Source of the DNA: Corynebacterium incognita
GTDB taxonomy: Bacteria; Actinomycetota; Actinomycetes; Mycobacteriales; Mycobacteriaceae
Assembly (NCBI RefSeq): GCF_014217255.1
Contig: NZ_CP059404.1
Span: 124,001 to 188,000, forward strand
Reading direction: 5' to 3'
DNA: 64,000 nucleotides
Shown here: in pieces, positions 40,893 through 50,802 of the stretch
Layout: each line of letters opens with the position of its first letter
Position numbering within the stretch: the stretch's first letter is position 1
Made by a program: the position numbers and the translations under genes
Notes under the pieces: generated by a model
What the model was told of the DNA's origin: nothing
Databases searched by the model: none
Seen by the model: the letters and a program-made list of their open reading frames with translations, nothing else

Positions 40893-42263
40893 TTAGGAAC
40901 CACGCACTATCCGGCGCAGCGTGCCCACGAACTCGTGTAAGCGGCGCTCGGCTCCGTGAGTGGTCGGCGCGTAGTACACGGCATCGCGGACCTCCTCCGG
41001 GGCATATTCCTGCGTGACGACGCCCCGTGGGTCATCGTGGGGATACACGTAACCCACCGCGTGGCCGAGCTTCTTTGCGCCTTCGTAGTGCCCGTCGCGC
41101 AGGTGCGGTGGGACTGCACCGGCCTTGCCCGCGCGGACGTCGGCAAGCGCAGTGAAAATCGCAGTGGTCACGGCGTTGGACTTCGGCGCGGTCGCGAGCT
41201 TGATGGTGGCGTGCGCCAGCGTCAGCTGCGCCTCCGGCATGCCGATGAACGACACGGCCTGGTGCGCCGCGACGGCCACGTGCAGCGCGCTGTCGTCGGC
41301 GAGGCCGATGTCCTCGCTAGCCAAGATGACCAACCGTCGAGCAATAAACCGCGGGTCCTCGCCGGCTTCGATCATGCGCGCCAGGTAGTGCAGCGCGGCG
41401 TCGACGTCGCTGCCGCGGATCGACTTAATGAAAGCGCTGGTGACGTCATAGTGCTGGTCGCCGTCGCGGTCGTAGCGAACCACGGCGCGGTCGATGTTGG
41501 CGGCGACGATGTCCGCGGTGAGAACCTCCCCATCGCCGACGGCCTCCGCGGCGGCCTCGAGGTAGGTCAGCGCCCGGCGGGCGTCGCCGCCTGCCAGCTG
41601 CACCAAGGTGAAGATGGCGTCGTCGTCCGCGGTGATCCGGCCTGCCAGGCCGCGTTCGTCGGCGATGGCGCGGCGCAGCACCGTGGTGATGTCTTCGGGC
41701 TCCAACGAGTTCAATTGGAGCAGCAGCGAGCGCGATAAGAGAGGTGCCACCACCGAAAACGACGGGTTCTCCGTGGTCGCCGCCACTAAGAGTACCGTCC
41801 GGTTTTCCACGGCAGCCAGAAGAGCATCTTGCTGGGTTTTGGAAAAGCGGTGCACCTCGTCGATAAAGAGCACGGTGCGCACCCCGCGAGCAGCATCGCG
41901 CCGTGCCGCGGTAATCACTTCGCGGACCTGCTTCACACCAGAATCTAGTGCGGAAAGCCCGACGAAGTTCTGGCCCATGGCGGCCGCGATTAGTGAAGCC
42001 ATGGTGGTCTTACCGGTGCCCGGCGGGCCGTACAAAATGACAGACGCCTCACCGCTGCCCTCCACCAGGCGCCGCAGGGGCTTGCCGGGAGCCAGGAGGT
42101 GCTGCTGCCCCACCACCTCATCGAGATCTGCCGGGCGCATGCGTGCCGCGAGCGGAGAACCTGCATGGGTGGCGAAGAGGTCTTGACCCCGGCCGGCCAC
42201 CCCGGCGTCGTGGGCGTCGTCGCCGCGTCCGCCCAGTCCCCCAAACAGCGAGTCTTGGCTCAC
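40893..42263 (-). CDS. rarA: Replication-associated recombination protein A (MgsA/RarA, AAA+ ATPase)
   Basis: 456 residues from a GTG start. Walker A is [18 protein letters not shown], Walker B is [13 protein letters not shown], and sensor [19 protein letters not shown] follows. The C-terminal helical domain includes [20 protein letters not shown] and [19 protein letters not shown], typical of the RarA family. These proteins act at stalled forks. It follows the APH-like kinase gene by 3 bases. Confidence 0.96.
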   Translation of the reverse strand: MSQDSLFGGLGGRGDDAHDAGVAGRGQDLFATHAGSPLAARMRPADLDEVVGQQHLLAPGKPLRRLVEGSGEASVILYGPPGTGKTTMASLIAAAMGQNFVGLSALDSGVKQVREVITAARRDAARGVRTVLFIDEVHRFSKTQQDALLAAVENRTVLLVAATTENPSFSVVAPLLSRSLLLQLNSLEPEDITTVLRRAIADERGLAGRITADDDAIFTLVQLAGGDARRALTYLEAAAEAVGDGEVLTADIVAANIDRAVVRYDRDGDQHYDVTSAFIKSIRGSDVDAALHYLARMIEAGEDPRFIARRLVILASEDIGLADDSALHVAVAAHQAVSFIGMPEAQLTLAHATIKLATAPKSNAVTTAIFTALADVRAGKAGAVPPHLRDGHYEGAKKLGHAVGYVYPHDDPRGVVTQEYAPEEVRDAVYYAPTTHGAERRLHEFVGTLRRIVRGS

Positions 42264-42266
42264 CAG

Positions 42267-43490
42267 CTACACCCCCGGCAACGCCAGGCGGCGCGCCACG
42301 GTGCATGCGAAGTCCGCAAGCGTGGCGCAGTTGGCGCCGTCGCAGCGCTGCACAAAACGCGCGAGTGCCTCGAACGTTTCGTAAAGATCGCGGCGTATAA
42401 GCAGCTCGTCCTCGTTGAAGACCGAGTCCCCCGACCCCAGCAGGTGCTTGACCAGTTCCGCGGTGTCGGCGTCGACGTGATCGGTGGCCACCTCGCCCGC
42501 GGCGTCGACAAGCTCATCCATGCCGCCCACGCACATCGCCGTAACGCTCGAGAGGACCCAGCCCACAAGCGCGGAGGTCACAGCCTCCTGCAGGAACCTA
42601 TCATCCTCCACCTTCGGCCACACCTGCTTGACCTCGCGGGTCCAGGCGCTGATGAAAACATCGGCTTCGGCGTCGGTGATGGGACGTGCGAACAGGAACT
42701 GCGGGAAGCCCGCGATCACGCAAGCAACGTCGAAAATGACATTGCGGAAACCCGCCCACTCGTAGTCCAAAAAGTGCATTCCCTCGGCCACGATGATGTT
42801 GTCCGGGGACAGATCAAACGGGGTAAACCCGCGCAACTGTGCGGAATGCAAACTCGCGGCGGCCTGCTCCGCCTTGTCGGTGAACGTGCTGGGCACGTCC
42901 AAACCCGCGGCGTCGAGAAGCTTGAGGCCCATCGTCATGGACGAGCTCAGCACTTCATCGCGCACCGCCTTGGTGTCCATGCAGCCCGGGTTATGACGCA
43001 ACATGCGGGCGAACAGGATGTCGTAGCCCTTTTCACGCTCCGCTGTGCCCGCGTGCATAACACCCAACGCAGTGCCCAGCTGACGCACCAGGTGCACGCG
43101 GCGGCTATCGTCCGCCACGCTCAGCAGATCCGCCAAAGTCTCGCCGTCGCCCGAATCGGTGAGCACCACAATGCGACGCTCCAAGTCATGGGCCAACAGC
43201 AGCGGCCCCGGGCGTACCTCGGCGGGCAACGACGTGGTGTACTGGTAGGCCACAATTTCGCGGACGAGGGAGGCGTCGTCGAAGGCATTGCCGGACTCCG
43301 GGGTGTACTTCAGCACCACCGTGCGGTGCGGCAGGAACGGTGAGTTGGCCACCCGCGCTCGCAGAACAATGGCGTTGCCCGAGCCACCGAGATCTTCGAT
43401 GTCGCTGAGCTGCTGCGAGCCGCCGAAACGGGACGACAACAAATTCTGTGCAATGTCCACGACATCGTCATGGTCAAGCTGGCTCACCAC
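42267..43490 (-). CDS. Aminoglycoside phosphotransferase-like kinase of unknown substrate
   Basis: 407 residues. A protein-kinase-like phosphotransferase fold is recognisable. Lys61 in TVVLKYTPES and Glu78 in VREIVAYQ are the ATP anchors. TPFDLSPDNIIV gives Asp226 and Asn231 of the catalytic loop, with the usual His or Gly before the Asp changed to Phe, and FLDYEWAGF gives Asp242. The core therefore looks active. No drug-resistance resemblance is obvious. The substrate could be a small molecule or sugar. It lies between aspS and rarA, 3 bases from rarA, which suggests co-expression. Confidence 0.8.
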   Translation of the reverse strand: MVSQLDHDDVVDIAQNLLSSRFGGSQQLSDIEDLGGSGNAIVLRARVANSPFLPHRTVVLKYTPESGNAFDDASLVREIVAYQYTTSLPAEVRPGPLLLAHDLERRIVVLTDSGDGETLADLLSVADDSRRVHLVRQLGTALGVMHAGTAEREKGYDILFARMLRHNPGCMDTKAVRDEVLSSSMTMGLKLLDAAGLDVPSTFTDKAEQAAASLHSAQLRGFTPFDLSPDNIIVAEGMHFLDYEWAGFRNVIFDVACVIAGFPQFLFARPITDAEADVFISAWTREVKQVWPKVEDDRFLQEAVTSALVGWVLSSVTAMCVGGMDELVDAAGEVATDHVDADTAELVKHLLGSGDSVFNEDELLIRRDLYETFEALARFVQRCDGANCATLADFACTVARRLALPGV

Positions 43491-43539
43491 TAGTTTCCGC
43501 TCCCTTCTCCTGCTCGCTCGCCTCCACGATTTCTATCGA

Positions 43540-45342
43540 CTACTTCGCCGCCTTCTGTGCGTCTTTCTTCTCCGGCTTGAAGTCCACGCCGGTCTCCTTG
43601 CGCTGCGCGGCCGGAATCGGCGCCGGGGCGTCGGTCAGCGGGTCCACGCCGCCGCCGGACTTCGGGAAGGCGATGACGTCACGAATGGAATCGAAGCCGC
43701 CCAGCAGGGACACGATGCGGTCCCAACCGAAGGCGATGCCGCCGTGCGGCGGAGCGCCAAAGGCGAAGGCGTCCAGCAGGAAGCCGAACTTCTCGCGGGC
43801 CTCTTCCTCGGTAATGCCCATCACCTTGAAAACGCGCTCCTGGACGTCGCGCTCGTGGATACGAATGGAGCCGCCGCCGATTTCGTTGCCGTTGCACACG
43901 ATGTCGTACGCGTACGCGGTGGCCTCGCCCGGGTTGGAGTCGAAGGAGTCCTTCCATTCCGGCTTCGGGGAGGTAAAAGCGTGGTGCACCGCGGTCCACG
44001 TGGAGTTACCCAGAGCCACGTCGCCGGAGGCGGTGGCGTCCGCTGAAGGCTCGAACAGCGGGGCGTCAACAACCCAGGTGAATGCCCAGTCGCCGTCCTT
44101 GATGAGGTCCAGCTTGCGGGCGATCTCACCACGGGCCGCGCCGAGCAGCGCGCGGGAAGACTTGGTGTCGCCGGCGGCGAAGAAGATAGCGTCGCCCGGC
44201 TTCGCACCAACGTGTGCGGCGATGCCGTCGCGCTCAGCGTCGGTGATGTTCTTGGCCACCGGGCCGCCCAGGGTGCCGTCCTCAGCGATGGTGATGTACG
44301 CCAAGCCCTTGGCACCGCGCTGCTTCGCCCATTCCTGCCATGCATCAAACTGGCGGCGCGGCTGGGAGGCCCCGCCCTCCATCACGACGGCACCCACGTA
44401 CTCGTTCTGGAACACGCGGAAGGTGGTGTCCTTGAAGAACTCGGTGCATTCGGTGATCTTGATGTCGAAGCGCAGATCTGGCTTGTCCGAACCGTAGTAC
44501 TTCATGGCGTGCTCGTAGGTCATGCGGGGGATCGGGGTGGTGATCTCGTAACCAATGAGCTTCCACAGCTCCACGAGGATCTCCTCCGCCAGGGCGATGA
44601 CGTCATCCTGGTCCACGAAGGACATCTCGACGTCCAGCTGGGTGAACTCCGGCTGGCGATCCGCGCGGAAATCCTCGTCGCGGTAGCAGCGCGCGATCTG
44701 GTAGTAGCGTTCCATGCCGGCCACCATGAGCAGCTGCTTAAACAGCTGCGGGGACTGCGGCAGGGCGTACCAGGAGCCCGGCTTCAGGCGCGCCGGAACC
44801 AAGAAGTCACGCGCACCCTCCGGGGTGGAGCGGGTCAGCGTCGGGGTCTCGATCTCGGTGAAGTCGTGGCGGTCCAACACCTCGCGCGCGGCGCGGTTGG
44901 CGGCAGAGCGCAGGCGCAGAGCGTCACCCTGGGACTTACGGCGCAGGTCCAGGTAGCGGTAGCGCAGGCGGGCCTCTTCGCCCACCTCGCCGGACGTGGA
45001 CGGGTCATCGATCTGGAACGGGAGTGCCTCGGACTTGTTGAGCACCTCCAACTCAGCGACGTTCACCTCGATCTCACCCGACGGCAGGTTCGGGTTCTCG
45101 GAGCCCTCCGGGCGTGCCTCGACGACGCCGGTGACCTTGATGCAGTATTCCGACCGCAGATCGTGGGCGCGCTCCGCAACCTCAGACTCGCGGAAAACTA
45201 CCTGCGCCAAACCGGAGCGGTCACGCAAGTCGATGAAGATCACACCACCATGGTCTCGGCGGCGGGATACCCAACCTGTCAAAGTTACCGACTGACCTGC
45301 AATATCTTTGCGGAGTTCCCCCGCTAGGTGAGTGCGCAACAC
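43540..45342 (-). CDS. aspS: Aspartyl-tRNA synthetase
   Basis: 600 residues from a GTG start. The N-terminal OB anticodon-binding domain reads [21 protein letters not shown]. The bacterial GAD insert domain follows the active-site motifs RYLDLR, the motif 2 loop [18 protein letters not shown] and motif 3 [17 protein letters not shown] Lys-rich tail follows. Bacteria lacking asnS often use a non-discriminating AspRS with GatCAB. Whether asnS is absent here cannot be seen. The gene is divergent from the metallopeptidase. Confidence 0.97.
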   Translation of the reverse strand: MLRTHLAGELRKDIAGQSVTLTGWVSRRRDHGGVIFIDLRDRSGLAQVVFRESEVAERAHDLRSEYCIKVTGVVEARPEGSENPNLPSGEIEVNVAELEVLNKSEALPFQIDDPSTSGEVGEEARLRYRYLDLRRKSQGDALRLRSAANRAAREVLDRHDFTEIETPTLTRSTPEGARDFLVPARLKPGSWYALPQSPQLFKQLLMVAGMERYYQIARCYRDEDFRADRQPEFTQLDVEMSFVDQDDVIALAEEILVELWKLIGYEITTPIPRMTYEHAMKYYGSDKPDLRFDIKITECTEFFKDTTFRVFQNEYVGAVVMEGGASQPRRQFDAWQEWAKQRGAKGLAYITIAEDGTLGGPVAKNITDAERDGIAAHVGAKPGDAIFFAAGDTKSSRALLGAARGEIARKLDLIKDGDWAFTWVVDAPLFEPSADATASGDVALGNSTWTAVHHAFTSPKPEWKDSFDSNPGEATAYAYDIVCNGNEIGGGSIRIHERDVQERVFKVMGITEEEAREKFGFLLDAFAFGAPPHGGIAFGWDRIVSLLGGFDSIRDVIAFPKSGGGVDPLTDAPAPIPAAQRKETGVDFKPEKKDAQKAAK

Positions 45343-45456
45343 GCGTTGTTACTTCCTTCCAGCCTGTACATGTTCCCGTTTCGGGCATTCTCTATCGCGC
45401 CCAGTGTACTCGGTCTATGCCAGCGTTTCCCGACTAGGTGTGGCAGTATTTTGAGT

Positions 45457-46347
45457 ATGACTTTCAGAGAAGGCGCAGACTTTGGAGACCGAGCACAAAC
45501 CACCCGAGGCGGTGGCGGCCGCGGCGGCACAATCGCGGCCGGCGGCGGCATCGGCTCCCTCCTCCTCATTGGACTCTTCCTCCTCCTCGGCGGCAACCCT
45601 AACGATTTGGGCGGACTCGTATCCGGCGGCGGGCAGCAAGAGCTCCCCAAGGCAGAAGGCAGCCAATACCAGCACTGCACAACCGCGGAAGACGGCAACA
45701 ACCATGCCGACTGCCGCGTTGCATTCACCGCGCAATCTTTGGATAACGTGTGGACCGAGATGCTCCGCGATCAGGCGGGCTTGGAATACACCGAGCCGGG
45801 CCTGGTCATCTTCCAGAACTCCACCAACTCCGGCTGCGGCATGGCGTCTTCTTCCACGGGCCCCTTCTACTGCCCGGGCGATCAGAGCGCCTACTTCGAT
45901 ACCTCCTTCTTTAGCCAGCTGGAGCAGCTGGGCGGCTCCGACGCCCCGTTCGCGCAGATGTACATCGTGGCCCACGAGTTCGGCCACCACATTCAGCAGA
46001 TTGAAGGCACCCTGCGCTTGTCCAACTACAACCAGCCGGGCGAAGACTCGAACGCAGTGAAGGTTGAGCTGCAGGCAGACTGCTACGCAGGGCTGTGGGC
46101 CCACCACGCGGACAAGGGCGAAAACGCCCTGTTGGAGCCCCTCACCGAGGAGCAGGTCAAGACCGCACTCGAGTCCGCCCGCGCGGTCGGCGATGACAAC
46201 ATCCAGCAGCGCACCCAGGGCCAGGTCCGCCCGGATCTGTGGACCCACGGTTCCTCCAAGGATCGCCAGAACGCCTTCCTTGCCGGCTACCAGTCCGGCA
46301 AGATGAGCCAGTGCGACACCCTGGGCCGCGGGGTGTACAAGGGTTAA
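45457..46347 (+). CDS. ypfJ: YpfJ family neutral zinc metallopeptidase, membrane anchored
   Basis: 296 residues from the ATG at 45457. A Gly-rich N-terminus and one membrane helix at about 30-46 precede the metallopeptidase domain with VAHEFGHHIQQ (HEFGHH at 173-178) and a downstream Glu in ELQADCYAG. The predicted active site faces outside the membrane. No clear ribosome site precedes the ATG; TATTTT lies at 45447-45452, so the transcript may be leaderless or nearly so. It is divergent from aspS with 114 bases between. The biological substrate is unknown. Confidence 0.88.
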   Translation: MTFREGADFGDRAQTTRGGGGRGGTIAAGGGIGSLLLIGLFLLLGGNPNDLGGLVSGGGQQELPKAEGSQYQHCTTAEDGNNHADCRVAFTAQSLDNVWTEMLRDQAGLEYTEPGLVIFQNSTNSGCGMASSSTGPFYCPGDQSAYFDTSFFSQLEQLGGSDAPFAQMYIVAHEFGHHIQQIEGTLRLSNYNQPGEDSNAVKVELQADCYAGLWAHHADKGENALLEPLTEEQVKTALESARAVGDDNIQQRTQGQVRPDLWTHGSSKDRQNAFLAGYQSGKMSQCDTLGRGVYKG

Positions 46348-46379
46348 TACCCGCCGCGTTGCACAGCGCGTCATTTTTA

Positions 46380-46430
46380 CCCACTCACGGCCGATCGGAA
46401 ACGATTCTGGCCAGAGTGGGCAAAATTTTT
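46380..46430 (+). terminator. Rho-independent terminator after ypfJ
   Basis: Arms CCCACTC (46380-46386) and GAGTGGG (46414-46420) enclose inner pairs GGCC/GGCC and GATCG/CGATT, closed by a GAAA tetraloop. A run CAAAATTTTT follows at 46421-46430. It lies 33 bases after the ypfJ stop. Confidence 0.8.
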
Positions 46431-46603
46431 CCCGTGCCCTGAGGCGCGAACGGCGTACCGTGGCCATAAAAATGCACCACTTTCTACAATCGAGGGTGAT
46501 GCATTCACCGCTTGACGGTCCCCCCTCGAAAAGGCCTCTCGAGAAACTTTTTGGCTGTTCAAGCCCGCCGCACCCCGCGCATCCTTCCAATACAGTGGAG
46601 TCC

Positions 46604-47308
46604 ATGACCGACCGCGCCACTACCTTTCTCGCCGCCTTCAACGACATCGAGTCCCACCTCCGGGACACACTCAACGCCGGCGACAGCCAGCCTTTTTGGA
46701 AGCTCGTCGAGTGGTCCAAAAACAAACACATGCTCACCGACGAGCAGGCCGCGCAGCTCAAGGACTTTGCCAAACTACGCAACGCCATTTCGCATGGCCA
46801 GTATTACGGCGACCAGCCCACCGCCAGCCCCCACGAGGACGTCGTGGCGGACATCATTGACATCCGCAACAAGCTCCTCACGCCTCCCCTGGCGCTGTCC
46901 CTCCTGCCGCCGCAGAAAGTCCTCACCGTCGACCCGGATGACAACGTCGCTACCGTGCTTGACATCATTCGGGAGCACGACGTCTCGCAGATTCCCGTCT
47001 ACGATGATGGCCGCTTCGTGCGACTGCTCACCATGAACGCCGTCGCGCGCTGGGTCGCCCACCACGTCGACGATGACCTTGCGTCTTCTCACGTGAGCGA
47101 CCTTCTCGATTATCTCAAGGACCACGAACGGGCGCTCATTGTCCACCGCGACGCGACCGCCCTCGAGGCCTACGAGCTACTTACCAAACCCGGCAATCAC
47201 GGCGAGACCCCGCGTGCGCTCATCATCAGCGAGCACGGCAAGCCCGATCAAAGGCCCATCCGGGTCATTTCACCGCGGGACTTGCACGTGCTTGTCGACG
47301 CCCTGTAA
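46604..47308 (+). CDS. HEPN-like domain fused to paired CBS domains
   Basis: 234 residues from the ATG at 46604, preceded closely by GTGGAG. Residues 1 to about 95 are all-helical and contain LRNAISHG, where Arg59-x4-His64 matches the RX4-6H signature of HEPN RNases and toxins. Residues from about 103 to 150 and 165 to 230 look like two CBS repeats (VSQIPVYDDGRFVRLLTMNA, later a degenerate PRALIISEHG and VISPRDLHVL), which in other proteins bind adenine nucleotides. A nucleotide-gated RNA-cleaving or RNA-binding role is conceivable but unproven. It stands alone between two terminator and promoter regions. Confidence 0.72.
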   Translation: MTDRATTFLAAFNDIESHLRDTLNAGDSQPFWKLVEWSKNKHMLTDEQAAQLKDFAKLRNAISHGQYYGDQPTASPHEDVVADIIDIRNKLLTPPLALSLLPPQKVLTVDPDDNVATVLDIIREHDVSQIPVYDDGRFVRLLTMNAVARWVAHHVDDDLASSHVSDLLDYLKDHERALIVHRDATALEAYELLTKPGNHGETPRALIISEHGKPDQRPIRVISPRDLHVLVDAL

Positions 47309-47414
47309 GCCCGCCCTGTAGTCCCACCGCGTTCACCCCGCCTACCCCTCACGGGAATTGCACGGCCACAAACTTGTTGACATGACATAGAAACCCACGA
47401 GCAAAGGAACCGTC

Positions 47415-48527
47415 ATGCAATTCGGAATCTTCACCATCGGCGACGTCACCACTGACCCAACCAACGGCACCACCCCCACCGAGGCCGAGCGCATCCGCTC
47501 GATTACCAAGTACGCCCTCAAAGCCGAGGAAGTTGGCCTCGACGTCTTCGCCACCGGCGAGCACCACAACCCGCCGTTCGTGCCGTCTTCGCCGACCACC
47601 CACCTGGGATATATCGCCGCACAGACCAAGCACCTCCAGCTCTCCACCGCGACAACGCTCATTACCACCAACGATCCCCTCAAAATCGCCGAAGATTTCG
47701 CGTTCTTGCAACACGCCTCCGGCGGCCGCGTGGATCTCATGATGGGCCGTGGCAACACCGGACCGGTGTACCCGTGGTTCGGCAAGGACATCCGCCAGGG
47801 CATCCCCTTGGCCATAGAGAACTACCACCTCCTCCGTCGCCTCTGGCGCGAAAAGAACATCACGTGGCAGGGCAAGTTCCGCACTCCACTCCAGGGCTAT
47901 ACCTCGACCCCGTCCCCACTGGATGACACCCCACCTTTCGTCTGGCACGGCTCCATCCGTTCCGTCCAGATTCCTGAACAGGCTGGTTTCTACGGCGATG
48001 CCTTCTTCCACAACAACATCTTCTGGAACAAGGAGCACACCGCCAAGATGGTGGACATGTACCGCCGCCGTTTTGAGTCCTACGGACACGGCCGCGCCGA
48101 CCAAGCCATCGTGGGTCTGGGCGGCCAGGTGTTCATCGGCGAGTCCGAAGAGGCGGCAAAGAAGTTCTTCCGCCCCTACTTCGACAACGCCCCGGTGTAC
48201 GGTCACGGTCCGAGTCTCGAGGAATTCACGGACATGACCCCACTGACGGTGGGAACCGTGGAGCAGGTTGTTGAGCGCACCATGCAGTTCGCCGACTGGG
48301 TGGGCGACTACCAGCGCCAGTTGTTCCTCATTGACCATGCCGGCCTGCCTGAGGAGGTGGTTCTCAACCAGATTGAGCTCCTGGGCACCCAGGTGGTCCC
48401 CGAGCTGCGCCGCCGCATGGAGGCGCGCCGCCCGGAGCACGTTCCGTCCGATCCGCCGACCCACGCCACCTTGAAGGCAGATCGCAACCACCCGCACCAC
48501 TTCGTCGATCCCACCCAACGCGGCTAG
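47415..48527 (+). CDS. LLM class flavin-dependent oxidoreductase (CE1758 family)
   Basis: 370 residues, a luciferase-like TIM-barrel monooxygenase. It begins MQFGIFTIGDV, then GEHHNPPFVPSSP with the substrate/flavin region, TATTLITTNDPLKIAEDF and GRVDLMMGRGNTGPVYPW, all typical. The C-terminus includes the flexible loop before VPELRRRMEARRP. It is followed 31 bases later by a dedicated FMN reductase, so the pair probably forms a two-component monooxygenase. The substrate is unknown. Confidence 0.9.
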   Translation: MQFGIFTIGDVTTDPTNGTTPTEAERIRSITKYALKAEEVGLDVFATGEHHNPPFVPSSPTTHLGYIAAQTKHLQLSTATTLITTNDPLKIAEDFAFLQHASGGRVDLMMGRGNTGPVYPWFGKDIRQGIPLAIENYHLLRRLWREKNITWQGKFRTPLQGYTSTPSPLDDTPPFVWHGSIRSVQIPEQAGFYGDAFFHNNIFWNKEHTAKMVDMYRRRFESYGHGRADQAIVGLGGQVFIGESEEAAKKFFRPYFDNAPVYGHGPSLEEFTDMTPLTVGTVEQVVERTMQFADWVGDYQRQLFLIDHAGLPEEVVLNQIELLGTQVVPELRRRMEARRPEHVPSDPPTHATLKADRNHPHHFVDPTQRG

Positions 48528-48558
48528 CCCCCGCCCGCGCCCATAGTAAGGAGGAACC

Positions 48559-49245
48559 ATGCGCAATCTCGTCGTCCTCTCCGCGGGGCTATCAACCCCG
48601 TCCACGACCTCAAAGCTTGCCGACGACCTCAGCGCCGCCGTCCGCGCCCAGGTCACGGCCCGAGGCGAGGACCTCACCATCACCCACGTGGAGCTCAAGG
48701 AGCTTCTCGCAGATCTGACGGCGGCCTATTCCAACTTTGGCGCACCAACGCCGCTTCTCGACGCCGCGAAGAAAGCGCTTACCGACGCCGACGGCCTCAT
48801 TGCGGTCACCCCGGTGTTCCAGGCGAGCTATTCCGGTCTGTTCAAGATGTTCTTCGACGTGCTGGACAAGAAGGCGCTGGCGAACCTGCCCACCATCATC
48901 GGCGCCACCGCAGGCACCGCCAGGCACTCTCTCATGCTGGAACATGCCGTTCGACCGCTCATGAGTTACCTCGGCGCCCTCGTCATGCCCACGGCTGTAT
49001 TCTTCGCCACTGAGGACTTCGGCTCCGAAGAGGGCTTGGGACACGACGGCCGCGTCCGGCGGGCGGCGCAGGAACTGTCCCAGCATATGGTGGACACCAC
49101 GACCGCGGTCGCCGGTCTCGCTGGTACGCAGACCACAACCCTGAATGAAAATGAGCCGCAGCGGCGGGGAGCTACTGCCCCAGACCAGGCATTTACGCCG
49201 ATGAGCGAGATGCTGAAGAATTTCGGCGGTAACGAACAGCCCTGA
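48559..49245 (+). CDS. LLM-partnered FMN reductase (CE1759 family)
   Basis: 228 residues with AAGGAGGAACC before the ATG. It has an NADPH:FMN reductase flavodoxin-like fold. Residues 1-10 form the first strand, MRNLVVLSAGLSTPSTTSK gives the phosphate loop, and DADGLIAVTPVFQASYSGLFKMFFD is the flavin-contact region. A C-terminal extension with Gln/Asn/Pro-rich tail follows. It supplies reduced FMN to the preceding oxidoreductase. The two genes are co-directional with 31 bases between. Confidence 0.88.
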   Translation: MRNLVVLSAGLSTPSTTSKLADDLSAAVRAQVTARGEDLTITHVELKELLADLTAAYSNFGAPTPLLDAAKKALTDADGLIAVTPVFQASYSGLFKMFFDVLDKKALANLPTIIGATAGTARHSLMLEHAVRPLMSYLGALVMPTAVFFATEDFGSEEGLGHDGRVRRAAQELSQHMVDTTTAVAGLAGTQTTTLNENEPQRRGATAPDQAFTPMSEMLKNFGGNEQP

Positions 49246-49304
49246 TCCCACCCCTGCACCACCCGCAAGCCCTGCCATAGTAACCACACCCGCACTTCGA
49301 TCGG

Positions 49305-49310
49305 TAATAT
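49305..49310 (+). promoter_or_regulatory. Probable -10 element for sdaA
   Basis: TAATAT lies 47 bases before the sdaA ATG, in the 112-base gap after the FMN reductase gene. It fits the corynebacterial TANNNT -10 pattern, but no convincing -35 box is found at the expected distance. AAGGAG is found about 10 bases before the start codon. Confidence 0.35.
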
Positions 49311-49357
49311 GACTGGCAACACACCTGGCGATACTCAACGAAGGAGAATCCCACACT

Positions 49358-50767
49358 ATGACGATTAGCGTCACTGACATCTTCAGCATTGGCATTGGTC
49401 CCTCCTCTTCACACACTGTGGGCCCTATGCGCGCTGCTAAAGCGTTTGTCGAATCCCTGCCCCAGGATCCAGCGAAGGTACACATCGAGCTGCGCGGTTC
49501 CCTCTCCGCAACAGGCAAGGGCCACGCCACGGACCGCGCCTCCATCTTGGGCCTTGTTGGCTGGACGCCGATGAACGTGCCGGAGGACGTCAAGCCGGGC
49601 CCCAATGATGTCATCCCCGCGGAGGGACACATCACGGGCCCTGCCGGTGAGATGGACTATTCGATTGAGTTCAACAACACACCGGTTCCGGAGCATCCCA
49701 ACTGCCTCATCTTGAGCGCCTGGGACGCCGCCGGCAACGTCCTGGCTGAGGGCGCCGAATACTTTTCCGTGGGCGGTGGCTTCATCCTGTCCCGTGCGGA
49801 GCTGGACGCGGAGGTGGCCTCCAGGGACGAGGTTCCCGCCGGTGTGGCCGCGGCCCACGTGGAATACCGCGTGCCTTACGAATTCACCTCCGGCAACGAA
49901 CTGCTTCAGCACTGCCAGGATTCCGGACTCTCCATCTGGGAGGTCGTTGCCGCCAACGAGGCCGTCCTGCACAAGGACGACGGCGGCCTTGATGCCGTGT
50001 ATGCCCACCTCGACAAGGTGTGGGATGTCATGCGCGAGTGTGTCACCGCGGGGATTAGCCACACCGGCGAGCTACCCGGCGGACTGCGGGTCCCCCGTCG
50101 CGCGCCGCAGGTCTACCGCCAGCTCCTCGAGCGCGCCGAAGACCGCTCTTGCGGATTTTCCGCCATGGAGTGGGTCAACCTTTATGCACTGGCTGTCAAT
50201 GAGCAGAACGCCGCCGGTGGTCGTGTCATCACCGCCCCAACCAACGGCGCCTCCGGCATCATCCCGGCCGTGCTGCATTATGCTCGCGATTTCCGCCCGG
50301 ACTTCACCCGCACCGAAGCGCGTAAATACATGCTCACCGCCGGCGCCGTGGGCATGATCATCAAGCAGAACGCCTCGATCTCCGGCGCCGAGGTCGGCTG
50401 CCAGGGCGAGGTCGGCTCGGCCTGCTCCATGGCGGCCGCCGGTCTCGCCGAGATTCTCGGCGGCACCCCGGCTCAGGTGGAAAACGCCGCTGAAATTGCC
50501 CTCGAGCACAACCTTGGGCTGACCTGCGATCCGGTGGGCGGTCTGGTGCAGATCCCCTGCATCGAGCGCAACGCCATCGGCGCGGTCAAAGCCATCAACG
50601 CCGCGCGCCTCGCGCTCATGGGTGAAGGCACCCACCACGTGAGCTTGGACGACGCCGTTCAAACCATGGCGGAGACTGGCCGCGACATGCTCTCCAAGTA
50701 CAAAGAGACCTCCATGGGCGGCCTGGCCAAAACACTGGGCCTGCCCGTCAGCCAGGTCAACTGCTAA
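49358..50767 (+). CDS. sdaA: L-serine dehydratase (single-chain, iron-sulfur)
   Basis: 469 residues. It converts L-serine to pyruvate and ammonia. The N-terminal beta domain has [18 protein letters not shown]. The alpha domain has cysteines in [27 protein letters not shown] and elsewhere that are ligands for the [4Fe-4S] cluster. The alpha domain also contains [14 protein letters not shown]. Its stop codon lies in the first of two 27-bp repeats (separate entry). It is convergent with hisS. Confidence 0.96.
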   Translation: MTISVTDIFSIGIGPSSSHTVGPMRAAKAFVESLPQDPAKVHIELRGSLSATGKGHATDRASILGLVGWTPMNVPEDVKPGPNDVIPAEGHITGPAGEMDYSIEFNNTPVPEHPNCLILSAWDAAGNVLAEGAEYFSVGGGFILSRAELDAEVASRDEVPAGVAAAHVEYRVPYEFTSGNELLQHCQDSGLSIWEVVAANEAVLHKDDGGLDAVYAHLDKVWDVMRECVTAGISHTGELPGGLRVPRRAPQVYRQLLERAEDRSCGFSAMEWVNLYALAVNEQNAAGGRVITAPTNGASGIIPAVLHYARDFRPDFTRTEARKYMLTAGAVGMIIKQNASISGAEVGCQGEVGSACSMAAAGLAEILGGTPAQVENAAEIALEHNLGLTCDPVGGLVQIPCIERNAIGAVKAINAARLALMGEGTHHVSLDDAVQTMAETGRDMLSKYKETSMGGLAKTLGLPVSQVNC

Positions 50768-50768
50768 G

Positions 50769-50795
50769 CGCCTTACGGCGCTGAGCGAACGGTGC
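50769..50795. repeat. 27-bp direct repeat, copy 1, between sdaA and hisS
   Basis: Identical to 50803-50829; the two copies are spaced 34 bp apart. The copy includes most of a perfect 6-bp stem, AGCGCC-TTAC-GGCGCT (50767-50782), that starts on the last base of the sdaA stop codon. The remainder is GAGCGAACGGTGC. It probably forms part of the transcription end for sdaA. Confidence 0.9.
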
Positions 50796-50802
50796 CACCA
50801 GA

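Noticed and set aside
46431..46603. A promoter for the HEPN-CBS gene at TTGACG (about 46514)
   Set aside because: No TANNNT hexamer lies 16-18 bases downstream; TACAGT near 46591 is too close to the start codon to be convincing.
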